The notes below the pieces were generated by a model. That model saw only the letters and a list, made by a program, of their open reading frames with translations. It was not told the origin of the DNA and searched no databases. This document shows, in pieces, positions 1-5,955 of a stretch of 6,999 bases of DNA. Source of the stretch: Bacteroidales bacterium (GTDB lineage: Bacteria > Bacteroidota > Bacteroidia > Bacteroidales > UBA7960); NCBI GenBank assembly GCA_007125275.1, contig SLDN01000054.1, positions 1 through 6,999 of the forward strand. The letters are read 5' to 3'. The position numbers and the translations under genes are program-made. The number at the start of each line of letters is the position of its first letter. The first letter of the stretch is position 1.

Positions 1-1
1 G

Positions 2-178
2 CGCCTGAAAGCCGTTTCAGAAGACGATCCGGAGGCTTATGCAGAAGCTCTTCGGGACCGGCTGGACCTTCGCTGGAAGCGAAATGCCGGTACCAGAAGC
101 AGAAAAGCATCCAACCAACGACTCTTCGTTATCCTATTGGTAATGTTTCTGTTGGTTTACTTGCTTTTTATTTTGTAG
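2..178 (+). CDS. 3' end of an unrecognised gene; product has a C-terminal membrane segment
   Basis: An open frame enters from the left edge and stops at TAG 176-178, giving the last 58 residues of a protein. The first half is charged and probably helical (acidic EDDPEAYAEALRDRLD, then a basic stretch around WKRNAGTRSRK). The last 16 or so residues are strongly hydrophobic (VILLVMFLLVYLLFIL) and run right to the stop. A basic stretch followed by a terminal hydrophobic helix is what a tail-anchored or C-terminally anchored inner-membrane protein looks like, with the bulk in the cytoplasm. I do not recognise the family and the N-terminal part is outside the window. No competing frame is better: the other + frame open here runs past 178 into the AT-rich gap before mutL and has no such structure. 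The call as coding is moderately sure; function is unknown. Confidence 0.6.
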   Translation, partial: RLKAVSEDDPEAYAEALRDRLDLRWKRNAGTRSRKASNQRLFVILLVMFLLVYLLFIL

Positions 179-214
179 TTTTTTTTCTTAAACAGGATTC
201 TTGCTCATACGGTT

Positions 215-220
215 AAAAGG
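215..220 (+). promoter_or_regulatory. Possible ribosome binding site of mutL
   Basis: AAAAGG ends five bases before the ATG at 226, a partial Shine-Dalgarno match at workable spacing. It supports 226 as the mutL start. Bacteroidota often initiate without a strong Shine-Dalgarno, so the match is suggestive only; the other genes here have nothing comparable. Confidence 0.4.
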
Positions 221-225
221 AAAAT

Positions 226-2070
226 ATGTCAGATGTGATTAAATTGCTGCCAGATGCCGTGGCCAACCAGATTGCTGCCGGTGAGGTTATTCAGCGGCCC
301 GCTTCAGCTGTTAAAGAATTGCTGGAAAATTCAATTGACGCGGGCGCTGATCATATACAGTTGATCATCAAAGACGCAGGAAAAACCCTGATACAGGTTG
401 TGGACAACGGTGCAGGAATGTCAGATACCGATGCCAGGTTATGTTTTGAACGCCATGCCACCTCTAAAATAGAACAGGCCAGCGACCTGTTTGCCATACG
501 CACCATGGGCTTTCGTGGCGAAGCACTTGCCTCAATAGCCGCCATTGCTAAAGTGGAACTGAAAAGTCGTACTGAGGATTTGAGAATTGGGACACAAATT
601 GTCATTGAAGCATCACGGGTTTCGTCCCAAATACCATGCAATTGTCCCAAAGGCACCTCGATTGCTGTTAAAAACCTGTTTTTTAATACCCCGGCACGTC
701 GAAACTTCCTGAAATCTGATAACGTTGAAAAACGCCACATCCTTAATGAGTTTCAACGATTGGCCATCGTGCATCCCGATGTCTCATTCCTGTTTTACCA
801 GAACAACCAACTCACACACCAGCTCAATAAAACAAACCTTAAGCAGCGCATCGCACACCTGTTTGGAAGCAATTATAACCAAAGGCTCATACCTGTTCAG
901 GAAGAAACGCAAATCGTAGATGTGACTGGATACGTTGGAAAGCCTGAGTTTGCAAAAAAAGTGCGTGGCGAACAGTTTTTCTTTGTCAACAAAAGGTTTA
1001 TCCGCTCACCCTATCTTAACCACGCCGTTGACCTGGCGTTTCAGGATCTGATTCCGGACGATGCTTTTCCCTCATTTTTTCTGTTCCTGGAAACAGCCCC
1101 GGAACAGATCGATGTCAATGTGCATCCAACCAAGACAGAGATCAAGTTTCAGGACGAAAGGTATTTCTACCAGATTATTAAATCGGCCGTGAAGCGGGCA
1201 CTCGGGACTTTCAATATTACCCCCACCCTCGACTTTGACAGGGAAAGTGCCTTCGACAATATTCCTAAAGATGCCAACCGGCCCATAAAGCAGCCCGGCA
1301 TCAACATTGATCCGGATTACAACCCCTTCAAAGATGATGGCAAAGCGGCACCATACAAGCAGGGAAGCCTTACTAGCCGGATAAACCCTCAACAGTGGGA
1401 GCAATTGTTTCCCGGGAAAGAGGATGTTCCGGTGCCAAAAATGCCACATGAAAGCGACCAGATAACCATTCGTACAGATTGGGACGATAAAAAGGAAGGG
1501 AATGGCGAGAAGAAATTTTCTCAGCTGCATAACCGTTATATCCTGACACCTGTGAAATCTGGTTTGATGGTCATCGACCAGCAACGTGCCCACGAAAGAA
1601 TTTTGTTTGAAAGGTTTAAAATTTTATTACAAAACAGGAGCATGGCCTCACAGCAATTGCTCTTCCCTGAAAATATTGTTCTGAACGAAAACGATGGTGA
1701 TATACTTAAAGAGATTATTGAAGAAATAAGAAACATCGGATTTGGCATCAACGAGTTAGGCAAAACCACTTTTGTCATTGATGCGATTCCCGTTGACCTG
1801 GTCGGGGATTATGTTTTACAAGATGTGGTAGAGGGGATCATTGAGCAGGTGCAGAAGAACAAATTGGATATTAAGCTTGACATGCGCACCAATGTCTTGC
1901 GTTCGCTGGCCAAAAGACTGGCTATTCGCCACGGCAAAGCACTCTCCCGGGAAGAAATGACGGCGCTTGCCGACAGTTTATTTGCCTGTGATATGCCCCA
2001 GCAATCGCCGGCCGGGAAGCCCGTGCTCAGCATTATCTCTAATGAAGAGCTTGCTTCAAGGTTCAAATAG
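226..2070 (+). CDS. mutL: DNA mismatch repair protein MutL
   Basis: MutL is the ATP-driven mediator of methyl-directed or nick-directed mismatch repair; it is recruited by mismatch-bound MutS and couples it to strand incision and excision in the cytoplasm. The 614 residues match usual MutL length. The N-terminal GHKL ATPase is complete: ANQIAAGEVIQRPASAVKEL near the start, catalytic Glu31 and Mg-binding Asn35 in ELLENSIDAG, DNGAGM at 60-65, GFRGEAL at 95-101, FFNTPARR at 152-159 and DVNVHPTK with Lys303. A variable linker rich in charged residues and Pro spans about 330-430. The C-terminal dimerisation domain carries DQQRAHERILFE at 451-462 and a beta-clamp-type motif QQLLFP at 476-481. Compared with the MutL endonuclease motifs, the DQHA His is Gln453, the ACK-region Cys is Lys563, and CPHGRP reads SPAGKP (594-599), while Glu457 and Glu462 remain. 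The start at 226 directly precedes the conserved N-terminus and has AAAAGG upstream. The identity is very sure; nicking activity is doubtful. Confidence 0.98.
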   Translation: MSDVIKLLPDAVANQIAAGEVIQRPASAVKELLENSIDAGADHIQLIIKDAGKTLIQVVDNGAGMSDTDARLCFERHATSKIEQASDLFAIRTMGFRGEALASIAAIAKVELKSRTEDLRIGTQIVIEASRVSSQIPCNCPKGTSIAVKNLFFNTPARRNFLKSDNVEKRHILNEFQRLAIVHPDVSFLFYQNNQLTHQLNKTNLKQRIAHLFGSNYNQRLIPVQEETQIVDVTGYVGKPEFAKKVRGEQFFFVNKRFIRSPYLNHAVDLAFQDLIPDDAFPSFFLFLETAPEQIDVNVHPTKTEIKFQDERYFYQIIKSAVKRALGTFNITPTLDFDRESAFDNIPKDANRPIKQPGINIDPDYNPFKDDGKAAPYKQGSLTSRINPQQWEQLFPGKEDVPVPKMPHESDQITIRTDWDDKKEGNGEKKFSQLHNRYILTPVKSGLMVIDQQRAHERILFERFKILLQNRSMASQQLLFPENIVLNENDGDILKEIIEEIRNIGFGINELGKTTFVIDAIPVDLVGDYVLQDVVEGIIEQVQKNKLDIKLDMRTNVLRSLAKRLAIRHGKALSREEMTALADSLFACDMPQQSPAGKPVLSIISNEELASRFK

Positions 2071-2081
2071 CATAATATTCG

Positions 2082-2089
2082 TATTTTTG
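2082..2089 (+). promoter_or_regulatory. Candidate Bacteroidota -7 promoter box before the rhomboid genes
   Basis: TATTTTTG matches the Bacteroidota sigma-ABfr -7 consensus TAnnTTTG exactly and lies in the gap after mutL. A transcript from here would start near 2096 and leave a leader of about 80 bases before the rhomboid start at 2179. I see no good TTTG -33 element at the right distance (only GTTC around 2061-2064), so the site is half supported. It would drive the rhomboid-rhomboid-uvrB unit. Confidence 0.35.
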
Positions 2090-2117
2090 TCCTATAATAA
2101 AAATATGACAAGCTTCG

Positions 2118-2134
2118 GCAGATAAACTTTCTGC
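2118..2134 (+). other. Small inverted repeat in the leader before rhomboid 1
   Basis: GCAGA (2118-2122) and TCTGC (2130-2134) pair perfectly around a seven-base loop. No T-tract follows, so this is not an intrinsic terminator of the usual kind. It could form a weak hairpin in the leader RNA, but a five-base stem is common by chance. Confidence 0.2.
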
Positions 2135-2178
2135 TCTTAATAACGTTTTATCCATATAACAAAGTAAATTGACCATCG

Positions 2179-2925
2179 ATGCAATACCGACCTGCTGCTT
2201 TTAACATGATGCCCGTAGTTGTTAAGAATCTATTGATAATCAATGGGTTGTTTTTTCTTGCCACCCTGTCCTTCGGTGGTGCCTTCCAGATCAACCTCAT
2301 TAAGATTCTTGGCCTTCACATGCCGGGGTCGCCTGATTTTCAACCTTTTCAGATGGTTACGCATATGTTTATGCATGCCAACTTTTCGCACATATTTTTC
2401 AATATGTTTGCCTTGTGGATGTTTGGCACAGCCATAGAAAACCTGATGGGTTCCAAAAGGTTTCTTACTTATTACCTGATTACGGGATTTGGCGCAGCTT
2501 TTCTTCACCTGGGAGTGAGTTACCTCGAAGCATTAAGTCTTCGCTCAGAACTGCTGGCAGCCGGCTATACAGCAGCGGACCTCAAACACTTTATCGACAC
2601 TGGAACATACAGAGTCATATCCGGAGCTTCTGAACAAACACTTGTTGCTTATCTGACAAAATTCTTTATCCCCACAGTGGGTGCCTCAGGTGCTGTCTTT
2701 GGCATTTTGCTTGCCTTTGGGATGTTTTTTCCAAACAGCTACATTTACCTGTTTTTTGCCATACCGGTTAAGGCCAAATACTTTGTGATAGGTTATGGTG
2801 TACTGGAGCTTTACTTTGGCTTTACCTCTGATGGGAACATAGCACACTTTGCTCACCTTGGCGGCATGATTTTTGGTTACCTGCTCATACGATACTGGCG
2901 CCAGAGAAGGCAAATATATTATTAA
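2179..2925 (+). CDS. Rhomboid-family intramembrane serine protease (first of a tandem pair)
   Basis: The 248-residue product is a polytopic inner-membrane protease that should cleave transmembrane segments of partner proteins; the substrate is unknown. Six hydrophobic helices can be seen: about 14-34, 68-88, 96-115, 168-185, 187-215 (less clear boundaries) and 222-240. The second helix carries HANFSHIFFN, with His66, His71 and Asn75 in the places of GlpG His145, His150 and the oxyanion Asn154. The fourth has GASG with nucleophile Ser170, and the sixth has AHFAHLGG with catalytic His226. All active-site residues are therefore present. The loop between helices three and four is long, about 50 residues (116-165), and partly polar. 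The start at 2179 keeps the N-terminal MQYRP..FNMMP..VKNLLIIN stretch; Met10 and Met11 (2206, 2209) are possible alternatives. The C-terminus ends in a basic RYWRQRRQ, fitting the positive-inside rule. Second rhomboid follows after 22 bases, so they are probably co-transcribed. Confidence 0.95.
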   Translation: MQYRPAAFNMMPVVVKNLLIINGLFFLATLSFGGAFQINLIKILGLHMPGSPDFQPFQMVTHMFMHANFSHIFFNMFALWMFGTAIENLMGSKRFLTYYLITGFGAAFLHLGVSYLEALSLRSELLAAGYTAADLKHFIDTGTYRVISGASEQTLVAYLTKFFIPTVGASGAVFGILLAFGMFFPNSYIYLFFAIPVKAKYFVIGYGVLELYFGFTSDGNIAHFAHLGGMIFGYLLIRYWRQRRQIYY

Positions 2926-2947
2926 TCCAAAGTATCTGTTCCCGATT

Positions 2948-3841
2948 ATGCAAAACCCGCTTTTACAGGAGATAAAAAACTTTTTTGTGCATGGCTCAGT
3001 GTTATCCAGACTGATCGGCATCAATGTGCTCATATTCATAATCCTGAACGTGATTCGCGTTTTCTTTTTTCTGTGGGACATTGATGGCACAGGCCGAATA
3101 ATGAGCGAGTGGCTGGGTGTTTCAAGCAATATTCACGTGGTGTTGCATCGCCCGTGGACGCTGATCACCTATATGTTTTTGCATTTCGACTTTCTCCACA
3201 TCCTGTTCAATATGATTGTGCTATATGTTGGAGGCCGGCTTTTCAGCGACTTCATCGGTGCTGACAGGCTAACAGCCACCTACCTGATCGGTGGCGTCAC
3301 CGGAGCAATTTTTTACATAGCTTCTTACAACATATTCCCGGTATTCCAGGAAAGGGTTTCCATCTCTCTGGCCATGGGTGCTTCTGCATCAGTGCTGGCG
3401 ATCTTTATTGCGGTTTCTGTATATATGCCTGACTATCAGCTACCTTTGCTTTTGTTTGGCAGGATCAGGCTTAAGTATATTGCCATATTTTTTGTGGTGC
3501 TGGATGTGATCAGCATCGATAAGGGCAACCCCGGCGGACACCTGGCTCATCTGGGTGGAGCGCTCTGGGGCTTTATATATGCCAGCCTGCTCAAGAAAGG
3601 TAAAGACCCTGCCCTTGTTATCGGTTTTTACCTTGAAAAGCTTTCAAATATCTTCAGAAAGAAGCCTGCGTTTACGGTGGAATACACCAGGGAGCGACCC
3701 GTTGATGATGATGAATATAACAGGCAAAGGGTTGAGCATCAGCAGCGCATAGATCATATCCTGGATAAGATATCCAAGAGTGGTTATGATAGCCTTACGC
3801 GTGAGGAAAAGGAGCTGCTGTTCAAAATGGGAAACAACTAA
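2948..3841 (+). CDS. Rhomboid-family intramembrane serine protease with C-terminal cytosolic tail (second of a tandem pair)
   Basis: This 297-residue product is a second membrane protease. Helices lie near 21-43, 77-97, 107-130, 142-160, 165-188 and 198-214. Active-site residues are complete: HFDFLHILFN gives His79, His84 and Asn88; GASAS gives Ser146; GGHLAHLGG gives His201. The usual GxSG is GASA here, Ala replacing the last Gly. After the last helix comes a tail of about 80 residues that is hydrophilic, with acidic PVDDDEYN and a terminal helix ILDKISKSGYDSLTREEKELL. I recall this terminal motif from many Bacteroidota rhomboids (Pfam DUF6576-like); its role is not known to me. An upstream in-frame ATG at 2873 exists, but it would overlap rhomboid 1 by 53 bases and add 25 residues with no rhomboid character. 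The ATG at 2948 places a short amphipathic lead directly before the first helix, so I choose it. The gene is distinct from its neighbour, an old duplication rather than a recent one. Confidence 0.94.
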   Translation: MQNPLLQEIKNFFVHGSVLSRLIGINVLIFIILNVIRVFFFLWDIDGTGRIMSEWLGVSSNIHVVLHRPWTLITYMFLHFDFLHILFNMIVLYVGGRLFSDFIGADRLTATYLIGGVTGAIFYIASYNIFPVFQERVSISLAMGASASVLAIFIAVSVYMPDYQLPLLLFGRIRLKYIAIFFVVLDVISIDKGNPGGHLAHLGGALWGFIYASLLKKGKDPALVIGFYLEKLSNIFRKKPAFTVEYTRERPVDDDEYNRQRVEHQQRIDHILDKISKSGYDSLTREEKELLFKMGNN

Positions 3842-3844
3842 AAA

Positions 3845-3860
3845 GCTGAATATTTTCAGC
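3845..3860 (+). other. Perfect inverted repeat between rhomboid 2 and uvrB
   Basis: GCTGAA (3845-3850) and TTCAGC (3855-3860) form a six-base-pair stem with a TATT loop, starting three bases after the rhomboid stop and ending eight bases before the uvrB ATG. There is an A-run before it but no T-run after it, so it is a poor terminator on the + strand. It could act as an RNA-processing or translation-affecting hairpin at the uvrB start, or mean nothing. Confidence 0.3.
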
Positions 3861-3868
3861 AAGTTGCT

Positions 3869-5896
3869 ATGACAGCATTCAAGCTCACATCCGACTTCAC
3901 TCCTACCGGCGATCAGCCCGATGCCATAGCACAACTCGTGCGTGGCATCAATGAAGGTTTACCTTTTCAGACCCTGCTCGGCGTGACCGGCTCCGGCAAG
4001 ACCTTCACGGTAGCCAATGTGATTGAACAGGTTCAGCGACCCACACTGGTACTCAGCCATAACAAAACCCTCGCAGCGCAGCTGTATGGAGAATTCAGAA
4101 ACTTTTTTCCGGAGAATGCAGTAGAATACTTTGTTTCCTACTATGATTACTACCAGCCCGAAGCCTACATTCCTACCACCAATACCTACATCGAAAAGGA
4201 TTTATCCATCAATGACGAGATAGAAAAGCTCAGGCTAAGTACTACCAGCGCACTGCTATCAGGGCGCAGAGATGTGATTGTGGTAAGCTCCGTTTCCTGC
4301 ATTTATGGTATCGGAAATCCCGATGATTTTCACGAAAATATCATACAACTTCATAATGGACTGATCATCAGCAGAAACAAATTGCTTCATCGCCTTGTGA
4401 ACAGCCTGCACAGCCGCACCACCGTTGAGTTTAAAAGAGGTACTTTCCGGGTGCAGGGTGATACGGTAGATGTTTTTCCTGCTTATGCCGATAAAGCCTA
4501 CCGCATCGTTTTCTGGGGCGATGAGATAGAGAGTCTTGAGTCTTTTGACCCCATCAGCGGCAGAACCTATGAAGCACATGAGCATTTGACGATTTACCCC
4601 GCCAACATTTTTGTTACCTCGCAGGACAGGATGCAGGCTGCCATCCGCCAGATACAGGATGATCTGACAGAGCAGATCGCTTTTCTTAAAGATAACAGCA
4701 AAAACCTGGAGGCTGCTCGACTCGAAGACAGGGTCAATTACGATATGGAGATGATGCGTGAGCTGGGCTACTGTCCGGGTATCGAAAACTACTCCCGGTA
4801 TTTTGACGGCCGGAAGCCGGGTTCAAGACCATTTTGTCTGTTGGATTACTTTCCGGATGATTTTCTTATGGTGGTGGACGAGAGCCACGTAACCATTTCA
4901 CAAGTGCACGCCATGTATGGTGGTGACTTCTCGCGCAAAAGGAACCTGGTAGAGTATGGTTTTAGACTGCCTGCTGCCTTGGATAACAGACCATTAAAGT
5001 TTGCTGAATTCGAAGGCATTATGCGACAGGCAATATTTATCAGTGCCACACCGGCTGATTATGAGCTGCATAAAAGCGAGGGAGTCGTGGTAGAACAAGT
5101 GATCAGGCCAACCGGGCTGCTGGAACCACCTATTGAAGTCAGGCCGGTTGTAAACCAGATCGATGATCTTCTTGAAGAGATCAGCCAGCGGACATTGATT
5201 AGTGAACGTGTTTTGGTGACAACGCTTACAAAGCGGATGGCTGAAGAGCTGACAAAGTATTTGACAGGTGCCGGTGTGAAGTGCAGGTACATCCATTCGG
5301 ATGTCGACACCCTCGACCGGGTGGAAATACTGAGGGATCTGCGTTTGGGTAATTTTGATGTATTGATAGGTGTAAACCTGCTTCGTGAAGGGCTTGATCT
5401 GCCTGAGGTGTCGCTGGTCGCTATCCTGGATGCCGATAGTGAAGGGTTTTTGCGCTCCGAGAGGTCATTGATACAAACAGCCGGCAGGGCGGCCCGCAAC
5501 ATCAACAGCAAGGTGATCATGTATGCTGAACGCATCACACGATCTATGCAGGCTGCCATAGATGAAACAAACAGGAAGCGGGAAAAGCAACTTAAATACA
5601 ACGAGGTGAATAACATCACCCCTGCCCAGATACAGAAATCCGTCGAGGCGATCCACGGACAAACCAGTGTGCTTGACAGGCCTGGCAAAGCCAAAGCCTA
5701 TGCAGAAAATGAGCATGTTGACATAGCGGCCGACCCGGTGATTCAATACATGACCAAAGACCAACTGAGAAAATCTATCAATCAGAGCCGCAGACAAATG
5801 GAAAAAGCAGCAAAAGCGCTTGAATTTGTTGAAGCTGCAAGGCACAGGGATGAAATGTATGCCTTGGAAAAACTGTTCAATGAAAAGTTTATGTAG
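3869..5896 (+). CDS. uvrB: Excinuclease ABC subunit B (UvrB)
   Basis: UvrB is the damage-verifying helicase-like subunit of nucleotide excision repair. It is loaded on DNA by UvrA, probes the lesion with a beta-hairpin, then recruits UvrC for dual incision. The 675 residues are full family length. Walker A is GVTGSGKT at 38-45 (Lys44). The beta-hairpin stretch is rich in Tyr (SYYDYYQPEAYIP, 90-102). The Walker B/DESH box is VVDESH at 335-340, SATP is at 392-395, motif V is NLLREGLDLPEVS at 503-515 and motif VI is QTAGRAARN at 536-544. A C-terminal UVR domain, the UvrC contact, spans about 633-668 (LRKSINQSRRQMEKAA, FVEAARHRDEM). All key residues look intact. The ATG at 3869 gives the usual short lead before FTPTGDQPDAI. 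No clear Shine-Dalgarno is present. The 27-base gap to rhomboid 2 suggests co-transcription; SOS control cannot be judged as no LexA box was recognised. Confidence 0.99.
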   Translation: MTAFKLTSDFTPTGDQPDAIAQLVRGINEGLPFQTLLGVTGSGKTFTVANVIEQVQRPTLVLSHNKTLAAQLYGEFRNFFPENAVEYFVSYYDYYQPEAYIPTTNTYIEKDLSINDEIEKLRLSTTSALLSGRRDVIVVSSVSCIYGIGNPDDFHENIIQLHNGLIISRNKLLHRLVNSLHSRTTVEFKRGTFRVQGDTVDVFPAYADKAYRIVFWGDEIESLESFDPISGRTYEAHEHLTIYPANIFVTSQDRMQAAIRQIQDDLTEQIAFLKDNSKNLEAARLEDRVNYDMEMMRELGYCPGIENYSRYFDGRKPGSRPFCLLDYFPDDFLMVVDESHVTISQVHAMYGGDFSRKRNLVEYGFRLPAALDNRPLKFAEFEGIMRQAIFISATPADYELHKSEGVVVEQVIRPTGLLEPPIEVRPVVNQIDDLLEEISQRTLISERVLVTTLTKRMAEELTKYLTGAGVKCRYIHSDVDTLDRVEILRDLRLGNFDVLIGVNLLREGLDLPEVSLVAILDADSEGFLRSERSLIQTAGRAARNINSKVIMYAERITRSMQAAIDETNRKREKQLKYNEVNNITPAQIQKSVEAIHGQTSVLDRPGKAKAYAENEHVDIAADPVIQYMTKDQLRKSINQSRRQMEKAAKALEFVEAARHRDEMYALEKLFNEKFM

Positions 5897-5911
5897 AAAC
5901 AATTAATAGTT

Positions 5912-5919
5912 TATTTTTG
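5912..5919 (+). promoter_or_regulatory. Candidate Bacteroidota promoter before the alpha-oxoamine synthase gene
   Basis: TATTTTTG again matches the -7 consensus TAnnTTTG and is the same octamer found after mutL. A near -33 element, TTTA at 5888-5891, lies 20 bases upstream, one mismatch from TTTG and at usual spacing, overlapping the end of uvrB. Transcription would start near 5926, about 30 bases before the ATG at 5956. This suggests that the lipid-type enzyme is expressed separately from uvrB. Confidence 0.45.
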
Positions 5920-5955
5920 CCTGAGAAATGCGTGTAATGTTAAAACAGTTTCGAT

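Noticed and set aside
169..175. TATTTTG as a -7 promoter box for mutL
   Set aside because: It is one base short of TAnnTTTG, lies in the coding end of the upstream gene and has no -33 partner at proper spacing.
1072..1593. Open frame on the - strand inside mutL, 173 codons
   Set aside because: It overlaps the MutL linker and C-terminal region completely and has no family features; treated as a shadow.
2873..2947. Upstream extension of rhomboid 2 from ATG 2873
   Set aside because: It would overlap rhomboid 1 by 53 bases and add 25 residues that look like out-of-frame rhomboid 1 sequence; ATG 2948 fits the gap and the protein layout better.
5059..5694. Long open frame on the - strand, 211 codons, inside uvrB
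   Set aside because: The + strand here encodes helicase motifs V and VI of UvrB. The reverse translation is low-complexity, Ser- and Arg-rich, as expected for an antisense shadow.
5897..5955. Intrinsic terminator after uvrB
   Set aside because: The gap is AT-rich with a T-run, but I see no GC-rich stem before it; the T-run is part of the candidate promoter box.
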